DNA from: Alphaproteobacteria bacterium
GTDB lineage: Bacteria; Pseudomonadota; Alphaproteobacteria; Rs-D84
Length of the DNA stretch: 10,506 nucleotides
Direction: 5' to 3'
Assembly (NCBI GenBank): GCA_017642565.1
Contig: JAGCOU010000052.1
Coordinates: 1 to 10,506, forward strand
Both the position numbers and the translations under genes were made by a program. Of the stretch, positions 1-6,093 are shown in pieces. Position 1 is the first letter of the stretch. The number at the start of each line of letters is the position of its first letter. A model generated the notes under the pieces. It was not told the origin of the DNA. It worked only from the letters and a program-made list of their open reading frames with translations, and did not search any database.

Positions 1-908
1 TAATTTTCTTTCCAGAATCTTTTTCGAATATTTTTTACTTGTTTAGGGGTTTCTTCGAAACTCGTCTTAAGTAAATGTTTTTCTGGTGTTGTGTTATGCC
101 TCTTAAATTCGTTTCTCGCTTTAATCGCGTAAGTTCTAACCTGATTTTTGATAAAGTCTATCGTAGGTCTTGGTCTGGAATAAAGAGTTATTTCAAGTTC
201 AGATAATATTTCGTTCATGAAATATAAAGTGTTTGTTTTCATATAATACAGAGGCGAACCGTTGATGTTTTTTATGTCGCGCAACGTTGACATTGTTTCT
301 GCGTCATAGAAAGTGCACCAAAACAAAGATAAAATTTCTTGGAAATTTTGGTTCGAGCCTTTGGCGTGATGCGTTATAATTCCGTGCAATGTTTTAATTC
401 TTTGCGAAATTGAATCGCGTATGTGTTCTATTTGGATTTTTTGAGCCAGGCCCATTACCTCAGCGAGGTTTTTGTTTTGTGATAAAAAGTAAGCCTGTTC
501 GATAGATGTGTTTTCTGTTGCTGTATTGGAATCAAAACTTCTGAAAATATATTCACAAATCGCGGAACTTAATTTCTGGTTGTTGCCTTTTTTTATTGCT
601 TCCATAACGCCTGTTTTGGGGTTGCGCAATGTGTAGTCGTCTTTGATATTTAATATATGACTAGAATAGACTTTTTCAAAAGCTGGTATTACTTGTTGCA
701 CTTCTTGTTGCAAGAATTGTTCTTTGGTGGAACAAACTGGATTGTTTATATTAAAAATCTTTGGATACCAGTTATATAAATCTGATAATTTGAAATAGGG
801 AACATTTGTAGAAACCGAAAATAAATCTCGGTCTTGGTGGCGTATTTGATTGAACAGATGTATCGTTTCTTTCACTTTTTCTTCATGAGATAATATTTTT
901 TGTCCCAT
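1..908 (-). CDS. Unrecognised protein of at least 302 aa, 3' end at or beyond window edge
   Basis: An open frame runs leftward from the ATG at 908-906 for 302 codons without a stop. The last two bases, read on the minus strand, are TA, so the gene may end with the very next base outside the window. The product starts MGQKILSHEEKVKETIHLFN and ends KNIRKRFWKEN. It is soluble-looking, rich in Lys, Asn and Gln, probably mostly helical, and has no signal peptide or membrane segment. I do not recognise a family or catalytic motif. The start is supported by AAGGAT at 919-914, 5 nt upstream, which lies inside the last codons of the ribbon-helix-helix gene; that stop codon is only 2 nt before this ATG, so translation is probably coupled. 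The pairing with a small RHH protein suggests an effector regulated by it, possibly a toxin-like partner, but nothing in the sequence proves activity. Confidence 0.75.
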   Translation of the reverse strand, partial: MGQKILSHEEKVKETIHLFNQIRHQDRDLFSVSTNVPYFKLSDLYNWYPKIFNINNPVCSTKEQFLQQEVQQVIPAFEKVYSSHILNIKDDYTLRNPKTGVMEAIKKGNNQKLSSAICEYIFRSFDSNTATENTSIEQAYFLSQNKNLAEVMGLAQKIQIEHIRDSISQRIKTLHGIITHHAKGSNQNFQEILSLFWCTFYDAETMSTLRDIKNINGSPLYYMKTNTLYFMNEILSELEITLYSRPRPTIDFIKNQVRTYAIKARNEFKRHNTTPEKHLLKTSFEETPKQVKNIRKRFWKEN

Positions 909-910
909 AT

Positions 911-1141
911 TTAATCCTTTTTAGATTCATCTATGTTTGCCAAAGAAAATAAGACGGAAGATATCAAAGACTGATAGGGCACATGTTGTGCGTCTGCGAG
1001 TTCTTTGATTTTTTCAAGTATTTGATGCGGGATACGCATATTGATAACACAATCTGATTTGTTAAAAGCACGATAAGCAGCGTATTCTTTTAACAAAGAT
1101 TCAATATTCATCACAAATAATTGTTGCATTACATTAGGCAT
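911..1141 (-). CDS. Ribbon-helix-helix (CopG/BrnA-like) small DNA-binding protein
   Basis: A 76-aa product starting MPNVMQQLFVMNIESLLKEY. Its C-terminal half (INMRIPHQILEKIKELADAQ followed by HVPYQSLISSVLFSL) fits the ribbon-helix-helix pattern of CopG/BrnA-type antitoxins: a short strand with alternating residues, a helix, a turn containing PYQSLI, and a second helix. The N-terminal 30 residues are unassigned. A longer reading from TTG at 1147 exists, but the Shine-Dalgarno AGGAG lies 7 nt before the ATG at 1141 and only 1 nt before that TTG, so ATG is preferred. It is the first gene of a two-gene minus-strand operon with the unrecognised protein downstream. Family knowledge says such proteins repress their own promoter and often neutralise a toxin; RelE- or BrnT-like toxins are their usual partners, and none is visible here. 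It could equally be a plain transcription regulator. Confidence 0.75.
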   Translation of the reverse strand: MPNVMQQLFVMNIESLLKEYAAYRAFNKSDCVINMRIPHQILEKIKELADAQHVPYQSLISSVLFSLANIDESKKD

Positions 1142-1152
1142 TGACAATCTCC

Positions 1153-1218
1153 TATACAGCTGTGTCTACAAGTGACTATATCATTGTATTTACATTTGTC
1201 AATACATTTATGTATACA
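1153..1218. promoter_or_regulatory. Cluster of TGT-N2-4-ACA palindromic boxes, candidate RHH operator
   Basis: Four short dyads follow each other: TGTCTACA (1163-1170), TGTATTTACA (1185-1194), TGTCAATACA (1197-1206) and TGTATACA (1211-1218), with an extra half-site TATACA at 1153-1158. Their centres are about 23, 12 and 13 bp apart. They cover the start site, spacer and -35 of the RHH promoter. RHH proteins bind short repeated half-sites cooperatively, so autorepression is the natural reading; the binding itself is inferred. Confidence 0.45.
1175..1202 (-). promoter_or_regulatory. Promoter of the RHH operon
   Basis: On the minus strand there is a perfect -35 TTGACA (1202-1197), a 16-nt spacer and -10 TATAGT (1180-1175). 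Transcription would begin near 1168, giving a leader of about 27 nt that contains the AGGAG ribosome-binding site. This is the best sigma70-type promoter in the left part of the window. Confidence 0.6.
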
Positions 1219-1274
1219 CCTGTAATGGCACAAGTGTGGGCGTTTGTGTTGATTGGTGTCTATCAGTTAAAGGT

Positions 1275-1302
1275 TTGATTTTTTATATTTGTGTGTTAAA
1301 AT
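1275..1302 (+). promoter_or_regulatory. Possible tolB promoter
   Basis: TTGATT (1275-1280), a 16-nt spacer and TAAAAT (1297-1302) lie about 30 nt upstream of the tolB start codon. The stretch is AT-rich, so chance matches are likely and the call is tentative. An internal promoter of this kind would be needed, because no gene on the same strand precedes tolB here. Confidence 0.35.
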
Positions 1303-1333
1303 TTCTATTATTAATATACGGAAAGGATTTATT

Positions 1334-2656
1334 ATGCGTAAAATTTTATCTTTCATAGCGGTCTTGGTTTCGTTTTTGTTTGTATCAAATGCGAGGGCTG
1401 AATTGCATGTTGATGTTGTAGCGGGTGGCGTGGACCCTATTGCCATAGCAGTTCAAAAATTTGAAGTAATCGGCAAAGTGTCTAATTCAGATGCCAAAAT
1501 GTTGCGCGAAGTTGTTGAAAATGATTTAAAACGGACTGGTTTGTTTAGAATTGTAAACCATGACGCTTTTCCTGAATTTGTTAAAATGAATGAAATGCCT
1601 AATTTTAAAAGTTGGGCCGCGATTAAGACCCAGGTTTTGGCCCAGGCTTCTATTCAACCCGAAGGCAAAGGTAATTATAAATTGGAATTTTATCTGTGGG
1701 ACGTTAATGGGCAAGAGCAGATAGAGGCACAAAGTTTAATCGCGTCTAAGAAATCTATTAGAAGATTGGCTCATATTATGGCAGATGCTATTTATGAAAG
1801 GTTGACTGGCGAAGTCGGGTATTTTGATACACAAATTGTATTTATCGCCGAGACAGGTTCTGTATCCAACAGGGTAAAGCGTATGGCTATAATGGACCAA
1901 GACGGTTATGGAATGAGATTTTTGTCTGATAAAAAGACTTTTGTGATGTCTCCACATTTTTCACCAAATATGTCCACTGTGGTTTTTTTATCTTATCGTA
2001 ATGATGATCCTATGGTATGGGTTCTAGATTTAGACACGGGCGATCAAACAAAGTTAGGTAATTTTGGTGGAATGAGTTTTGCTCCGCGTTTTTCGCCAGA
2101 TGGTAGCAAAGTTGCGTTGTCTTTGGTTAAAAATGGTGTGACGAACATTTATGAATACGATATGGCAACCAAAGGTTTGCGCCAACTGACTTTTGGAAAA
2201 CATATTGATACGAGTCCTTCGTATTCGCCAGATGGACGTTATATGGCTTATAATTCTGACAGCAGCGGCTCTCAACAAATTCATGTTATGGATTTGAAGA
2301 CAGGAAAACAAAAACGTATAACTTTTGGGGCAGGGCGTTATGCTACACCTGCATGGTCGCCAGATGGTCAATTTATTGCTTTTACCAAGATGGCTGATGA
2401 TACTTTCTATATCGGTATCATGAATCCAGAAGGCAGACATGAAAAAATATTGGCTGGCGGTTGGTATATGGAAGCACCGTCTTGGGCACCTGGTTCGCGC
2501 CGGTTGGTTTATTATGAAACAGAACGCACAGCTGATGGTGAAGAACGCGTCAGCCATATTCGCAGTGTAGATATCACAGGTCAAAACATTTATGATATTG
2601 AATTAAAAGATGGATTAAATGGGACTGAGCCTACTTGGTCTCCAAAGTTGCCATAA
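1334..2656 (+). CDS. tolB: Tol-Pal system periplasmic beta-propeller protein TolB
   Basis: TolB is the periplasmic subunit of the Tol-Pal envelope system; it binds Pal and TolA and helps constrict the outer membrane at division. The product is 440 aa, close to the family's usual size. Residues 1-22 form a Sec signal peptide (MRKILSFIAVLVSFLFVSNA-RA), followed by the N-terminal domain (about 23-190). A six-bladed propeller follows, marked by PD40/WD40-like repeats FSPNM (about 208), FAPRFSPDG (250), SPSYSPDG (294), TPAWSPDG (337), APSWAPG (380) and EPTWSP near the C-terminus. The frame extends 15 codons upstream to 1289, but the ATG at 1334 has AAGGA 6 nt before it and gives a proper signal peptide. 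tolQ, tolR and tolA are not upstream and pal is not downstream, which is unlike the common tol-pal order. The stop overlaps the start of the nuclease gene. Confidence 0.96.
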   Translation: MRKILSFIAVLVSFLFVSNARAELHVDVVAGGVDPIAIAVQKFEVIGKVSNSDAKMLREVVENDLKRTGLFRIVNHDAFPEFVKMNEMPNFKSWAAIKTQVLAQASIQPEGKGNYKLEFYLWDVNGQEQIEAQSLIASKKSIRRLAHIMADAIYERLTGEVGYFDTQIVFIAETGSVSNRVKRMAIMDQDGYGMRFLSDKKTFVMSPHFSPNMSTVVFLSYRNDDPMVWVLDLDTGDQTKLGNFGGMSFAPRFSPDGSKVALSLVKNGVTNIYEYDMATKGLRQLTFGKHIDTSPSYSPDGRYMAYNSDSSGSQQIHVMDLKTGKQKRITFGAGRYATPAWSPDGQFIAFTKMADDTFYIGIMNPEGRHEKILAGGWYMEAPSWAPGSRRLVYYETERTADGEERVSHIRSVDITGQNIYDIELKDGLNGTEPTWSPKLP

Positions 2657-3075
2657 TGAAAAAATATTTTACAGCACTTTTGTTGGGCTTTGTATGTTTT
2701 CAGGTTCAAGCGACCCCAGTCGTTGTTGAAAAAATTGTCGATGGAGATACTTTCATCGGCAATATTATTTTAGCAGATGGCATAGAAGTTTTGTCTGTGG
2801 CAGTGCGGTTGCGTAATGTTGATACGCCTGAGATTCATGGTGAATGCGATGACGAAATTCGCAAAGCGCAATATGCTAAACAACGGCTCGGTGAATTGAT
2901 TCCAGAAGGCTCTACCATAGAAATCAAAAACATTAAAAACGACAAATATCCAGGGCGCATTGATGCAAACGTGTTCGATTCAGCAGGACGTGATGTCGGG
3001 CTTGTTTTGGTCAAAGAGAATGTAGGCCGGTCTTATTCCGGTGGCAAAAGAGGGTCTTGGTGCAATTTAAATTAA
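2656..3075 (+). CDS. Exported thermonuclease (staphylococcal nuclease-like) family protein
   Basis: The product is 139 aa: a signal peptide (about 1-19, ending VQA) and a single SNase-like OB-fold domain. Family landmarks are present: VDGDTF with D29 and D31, VRLRNVDTPE with R51, D56, T57 and E59, and DKYPGR with R101. These correspond to the Ca2+-binding and catalytic residues of staphylococcal nuclease, so an active Ca2+-dependent phosphodiesterase acting on DNA or RNA in the periplasm or outside the cell is likely. C64 and C136 (in the C-terminal YSGGKRGSWC) could form a disulfide. The ATG at 2656 shares its A with the last base of the tolB TAA (TAATG), so translation is coupled to tolB; an in-frame ATG at 2635 lies inside tolB and would spoil the signal peptide. 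The physiological substrate is unknown. Confidence 0.88.
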   Translation: MKKYFTALLLGFVCFQVQATPVVVEKIVDGDTFIGNIILADGIEVLSVAVRLRNVDTPEIHGECDDEIRKAQYAKQRLGELIPEGSTIEIKNIKNDKYPGRIDANVFDSAGRDVGLVLVKENVGRSYSGGKRGSWCNLN

Positions 3076-3782
3076 CAGCTGTGACGGTTTATTGCTTCTT
3101 TGATTTCAGCAAGAGATGCCGAAGAAGGTAGTTCGTGTTCAAAATATATGTGTGTTGTGCCAGGACGCATTTTTCCGCGTTTAGGCCAATACAGACCAGT
3201 GTCTATGCCGACAGGTGTGATTGGTAATTTAAGATGTTCCGCCAAGAACAAAAGCCCGCGGCGCAAAGGTGCATCTTTGTTTGGTGCAACGCGAGTGCCT
3301 TCGGGAAATATAATCAGGGTCATACCTTTCATAATATTTTCTGTGACTTTTTCGGCGAGTTTATTCATATTGGTTGCACCGCGTGCGCGATTAACACCAA
3401 TTAATCCAATTTTCCAAAATGCCCAACCATAAATCGGTATCCATAATAATTCTCTTTTGATTATAAAGAACGCATTTGGAACATGTGTGACGAGAATTGC
3501 TACTTCTAACATAGACATGTGTTTAGAAGCGATGATTGCGCGTCCGTCAAGACGTTGATTTATATTATGCTTAAAAGGAATGCCGTTTTCATCGTCTATT
3601 AAAGGATAATGAATTTGATATTTTATACCAGCAATCGTGCGGACCAAAAACAAGACACCCCAGGCATCAGCTAGAATAAAAGCTCGCTCCAATTTAGTAG
3701 ATATCAAACCTAGCAATAAAAACGGAGTCCACGCAGCAAACCATATAAAAAGAAATACTTTGAAAACCAGAGTTCTTAACAT
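3072..3782 (-). CDS. plsC: 1-acyl-sn-glycerol-3-phosphate acyltransferase (PlsC family)
   Basis: The 236-aa membrane-associated enzyme is expected to transfer an acyl chain to the sn-2 position of lysophosphatidic acid, making phosphatidic acid. A hydrophobic N-terminal segment (about 7-28) anchors it. Motif I reads SKHMSMLE (H88, E93), an H-X4-E form instead of the textbook H-X4-D; I recall this variant (KHQSxWET) from other proteobacterial PlsC proteins. ELLWIPIYGW (111-120) is the substrate-side motif, FPEGTR (159-164) is motif III, and PVGIDTG follows as motif IV. The ATG at 3782 is preferred over one at 3806: AAGGAAAG lies just upstream, and the start is then 2 nt after the stop of the DUF218 gene. 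It is the last gene of the ftsE operon. Its TAA interlocks with the stop of the convergent nuclease gene. A lyso-ornithine-lipid acyltransferase role cannot be excluded. Confidence 0.88.
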   Translation of the reverse strand: MLRTLVFKVFLFIWFAAWTPFLLLGLISTKLERAFILADAWGVLFLVRTIAGIKYQIHYPLIDDENGIPFKHNINQRLDGRAIIASKHMSMLEVAILVTHVPNAFFIIKRELLWIPIYGWAFWKIGLIGVNRARGATNMNKLAEKVTENIMKGMTLIIFPEGTRVAPNKDAPLRRGLLFLAEHLKLPITPVGIDTGLYWPKRGKMRPGTTHIYFEHELPSSASLAEIKEAINRHSC

Positions 3783-3784
3783 TT

Positions 3785-4294
3785 TTAACTTTCCTTTATT
3801 CCGCATAATGTCACGATGTATTTAATATATTCTATGGACCAACGTTTTAAACGTGCTGGTGTGGGCATGCCTGTTAATGAAGCAGGGCATGGGACTATAT
3901 CTGTTTCTGGTAAAATTTCGCGCAAAAGGTAGAGCGAACGATTCATGTGGTCTTCGGTAGTGACGATAATAACGCGTTTTATGTTTTGTTCTTCTGCTAT
4001 CTTCTTTATAGCCAAAGTATTTTGATATGTTGATTTTGATTTGCTTTCGATATTTACATGAGGTCTTTCTGTGATGTTTTCTGCGCCTGCACCTATTATG
4101 TATAAATTCCCGTATGGTAAATCATTCAATTTTTTTAATGCGTATGGAATACGGCGAGCATCACCAGTTAATACAAATATATTATCGTTTTGCATCAACG
4201 ATTCGCATCTTGGCGGGGTCATAGACTTAAACATTATTCCACCGAATATGAAACCGAATATTAATACTAAAGAGACAGGAATATATTTAATCAT
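3785..4294 (-). CDS. DUF218 / YdcF-SanA-ElyC family membrane protein
   Basis: The product is 169 aa: one N-terminal membrane segment (about 4-22) and a DUF218 domain. Recognisable elements are IFVLTGDARRIPYA (39-52, the nucleotide-binding-like first strand and loop), LYIIGAG (64-70), STYQNT (88-93, the family's TxEN motif) and RVIIVTTEDHMNRS (107-120, the VT..HM.R motif). The family includes SanA and ElyC, which affect envelope barrier function and peptidoglycan or undecaprenyl-phosphate metabolism; the reaction is not established for this branch. The start overlaps the ftsX stop (ATGA), replacing a Shine-Dalgarno by coupling; a reading from 4372 would overlap ftsX by 80 nt and is rejected. 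At 169 aa it is on the short side for the family. I recall this gene lying between ftsX and plsC in other alphaproteobacteria. Confidence 0.85.
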   Translation of the reverse strand: MIKYIPVSLVLIFGFIFGGIMFKSMTPPRCESLMQNDNIFVLTGDARRIPYALKKLNDLPYGNLYIIGAGAENITERPHVNIESKSKSTYQNTLAIKKIAEEQNIKRVIIVTTEDHMNRSLYLLREILPETDIVPCPASLTGMPTPARLKRWSIEYIKYIVTLCGIKES

Positions 4295-5130
4295 TTGCCA
4301 GATAATATTTTCAAAGTTGTTTTTTTGGTTATGTATACAGAAAAGATAACTATTATCACAGGCAAAGCACATAATGCCACCACATCACCAGCCGATAAAG
4401 ATAAAGTTGCAAGCAATCCTACGCGGGCAGAATGTGCAGTCGATAAAATCATGCCGATAATTGGCAGTGCGATAACAAAACCAATTAAACAAGCGATAGA
4501 ACTTATCTTTGCGACAATGATTTGCATTTGACGCGCCACAAAATTATCTGTTGCGCCGACTTGGTTTAATATTTCAAGTTCGTGTTTGTGCAACATCGCG
4601 ATATTGCGTGAGATACAAGAAACACAAACACCAATAGATACCAACATTAAAATAAATACAAACATAGTGATAGATACCAATTTCCATCCTGCAGAAATAG
4701 TCGCTTTCAGTGCTGAAGAATGTGTTAAAAATTTTGCTTTCGGTGCAATTTGTTCTTTTATTTTTGCCATGTCAGCAGAATTTTTTATCTTAATCTCGAA
4801 CATTTGTGGCAGGTAATTATTTAACTTAGCACCACTTGATACCCAAGGTGCCATCATGCGCTCCATCTCTGTTTTAGATATTTCTTTGACAGATTCTATT
4901 TTATCTTTGTTATCTGTGAAGATTTTTTGCACAGCTGATGCGTTGTCAGCGTTTGTTATTTGGACTGTGGCGTATTTATCCCATTGATTGTTCCAACGTG
5001 AAACACCTGTGCCAATAGAAAGTGCGATTCCAAAAGCCAAAACCGACAAAAAAGTCAAAACAGATATAACAACTGTCATAAACAGAGATTGTTCGCGAAC
5101 CAGAGAAAATACGAGTGCTGTTTTTTTCAT
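4291..5130 (-). CDS. ftsX: Cell division ABC transporter permease FtsX
   Basis: FtsX is the membrane partner of FtsE; the complex sits at the divisome and couples ATP hydrolysis to activation of periplasmic peptidoglycan hydrolases. The 279-aa product has the family topology: a short cytoplasmic N-terminus, TM1 about 16-40, a periplasmic domain 41-150, then TM2 about 151-173, TM3 about 208-232 and TM4 about 250-268. HELEILNQVGATDNFVARQ (183-201) matches the cytoplasmic coupling region of FtsX (E-I-hydrophobic-VGAT). The ATG at 5130 is 2 nt after the ftsE stop. GGA, about 9 nt upstream, is the weak ribosome-binding site. The stop overlaps the next gene by 4 nt. Confidence 0.93.
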   Translation of the reverse strand: MKKTALVFSLVREQSLFMTVVISVLTFLSVLAFGIALSIGTGVSRWNNQWDKYATVQITNADNASAVQKIFTDNKDKIESVKEISKTEMERMMAPWVSSGAKLNNYLPQMFEIKIKNSADMAKIKEQIAPKAKFLTHSSALKATISAGWKLVSITMFVFILMLVSIGVCVSCISRNIAMLHKHELEILNQVGATDNFVARQMQIIVAKISSIACLIGFVIALPIIGMILSTAHSARVGLLATLSLSAGDVVALCALPVIIVIFSVYITKKTTLKILSGK

Positions 5131-5132
5131 TT

Positions 5133-5915
5133 CTATTTTCCAATATCCTCAAATTGTTTTGAAAGTTTTGAAAAATAATTTTGTGGCTGTGGACCTTTCC
5201 ATTGACGAGAATGTCCGTTTGGTGTTTCGTCTTGCTCAGCGGCACCAAAAGTTACATGGTGGTTGTCCACTGTGATTACAGGGAACCGATATGTTTCGAG
5301 TAATTTTTTGTTATGCGTAGCGAGTATAATTGTCGTGCCAAACATTTTATTCATTTGAATAAACAAATCCATTAATCGAGATGCGTTTTCATCATCCAAA
5401 TTTCCAGTCGGTTCGTCTGCTAATAAAATCGCAGGCTGAATAATAATAGCGCGCGCAACCGAAACACGTTGTTGTTGACCGCCACTTAATTCCAAAGGAT
5501 ATACATCAGCGTATTTACCCAATCCCACCCATTCAAGTGTTTTTGTTACCAATTTTTTTATTTTATCATTTGAAACACCACGAACGCGCAGGGGCAGAGC
5601 GACATTATCAAAAACCGTCATGTGCGAAATCAAAGAATAACTTTGAAACACAATTGCCATTTTGTGACGCAGTGCAGAAATATCGTTTCGTGACAAATTG
5701 CTGCAATCTTGACCGAATAATTTAATGGTTCCATTCGATGGTTTGTGCAATTGATATATCAAGCGCAGTAGTGTAGTTTTTCCGGCACCACTCGCCCCAG
5801 TTAAAAAATGAAAAGCACCAGCGCTGATATTAAAAGACACATCGGTCAAAACATCGTGCCCGTTATCGTAATTCGCAGATACATTTGCAAAAGATATTAT
5901 TGTTTTCGGTTCCAT
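5133..5915 (-). CDS. ftsE: Cell division ATP-binding protein FtsE
   Basis: This ABC-type ATPase energises FtsX. The 260-aa product has every catalytic element: Walker A GASGAGKT (40-47), Q-loop VFQSYSLI, signature LSGGQQQRVSVARA, Walker B AILLADEP followed by TGNLD, and the switch histidine in LATHNK. Family members are typically about 220-230 aa; the extra length is a hydrophilic C-terminal tail of about 35 residues ending FSKLSKQFEDIGK. The start is uncertain. ATG 5915 (MEPKTIISFANVS) gives a normal N-terminus. ATG 5930 (MIPFEMEPK) is possible, but it lies inside the -10 of the best promoter. Neither has a clear Shine-Dalgarno. The frame stays open to 6068, but that part is antisense to the (AC) tract and is not credible protein. 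It is the first gene of ftsE-ftsX-DUF218-plsC. Confidence 0.94.
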   Translation of the reverse strand: MEPKTIISFANVSANYDNGHDVLTDVSFNISAGAFHFLTGASGAGKTTLLRLIYQLHKPSNGTIKLFGQDCSNLSRNDISALRHKMAIVFQSYSLISHMTVFDNVALPLRVRGVSNDKIKKLVTKTLEWVGLGKYADVYPLELSGGQQQRVSVARAIIIQPAILLADEPTGNLDDENASRLMDLFIQMNKMFGTTIILATHNKKLLETYRFPVITVDNHHVTFGAAEQDETPNGHSRQWKGPQPQNYFSKLSKQFEDIGK

Positions 5916-5925
5916 TTCGAATGGT

Positions 5926-5954
5926 ATCATAGTAAAAAAAAATAATCTCGGCAA
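5926..5954 (-). promoter_or_regulatory. Promoter of the ftsE operon
   Basis: On the minus strand: TTGCCG (5954-5949), a 17-nt spacer and TATGAT (5931-5926). Initiation would fall near 5919, only a few bases before ATG 5915, so the message would be leaderless or nearly so. That fits the absence of a Shine-Dalgarno. Confidence 0.45.
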
Positions 5955-5964
5955 GATTTTTCTC

Positions 5965-5993
5965 TTGTTGAAAAAACCGAAATTTGGTAAGAT
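5965..5993 (+). promoter_or_regulatory. Promoter of the InlB-repeat protein gene
   Basis: TTGTTG (5965-5970), a 17-nt spacer and TAAGAT (5988-5993). Transcription would start near 6000, placing the strong Shine-Dalgarno (6003-6012) and the ATG at 6019 at the very 5' end of the message. This arrangement makes 6019 the expected initiation codon. It is divergent from the ftsE promoter, with about 10 bp between the two -35 boxes. Confidence 0.5.
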
Positions 5994-6002
5994 ATTTGTG
6001 TT

Positions 6003-6093
6003 AAGGAAGGAGCAAAAAATGACACAAAACGCTGAAAGCCGCAGAAACCTACACACACACACACACACACCTGTAGTTTATTGCCGAGCATAA
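6003..6093 (+). other. Strong ribosome-binding site and 24-codon frame crossing the (AC)10 tract
   Basis: AAGGAAGGAG (6003-6012) ends 6 nt before ATG 6019, the best translation start in the intergenic region. From it the reading is MTQNAESRRNLHTHTHTPVV then YCRA and a TAA at 6091-6093. The frame passes through the (AC)10 tract and ends 10 nt inside the InlB-repeat gene, in the wrong frame for it. Deleting one AC unit, or adding two, would join this start directly to the 250-codon downstream frame as MTQNAESRRN-LHTHTHTCSLL-PSIKQ. It is therefore either the 5' end of a phase-variable gene in its OFF state or a short coupled leader. Confidence 0.6.
6051..6070 (+). repeat. (AC)10 dinucleotide microsatellite, candidate slippage switch
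   Basis: Ten uninterrupted AC units lie 32 nt after the ATG at 6019 and just before the signal-peptide coding part of the InlB-repeat gene. Such tracts change length by slipped-strand mispairing. Repeat numbers divisible by three (9, 12) put ATG 6019 in frame with the gene; the present 10 does not. No other dinucleotide run of this length was seen in the window. Confidence 0.9.

Noticed and set aside
2054..2584. 176-codon open frame on the minus strand inside tolB
   Set aside because: It is antisense to a well-supported TolB propeller, has no ribosome-binding site and its composition is not protein-like.
3100..3432. 110-codon plus-strand frame inside plsC
   Set aside because: It is antisense to conserved acyltransferase motifs and lacks a ribosome-binding site.
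5916..6068. Upstream extension of ftsE starting MCVCVC
   Set aside because: It translates the antisense of the (AC) tract and promoter region, has no Shine-Dalgarno, and FtsE is already longer than usual from 5915.
6049..6072. His-Thr run as an amino-acid biosynthesis attenuator leader
   Set aside because: The run is a by-product of the AC repeat, no attenuator hairpin follows, and the downstream gene is not biosynthetic.
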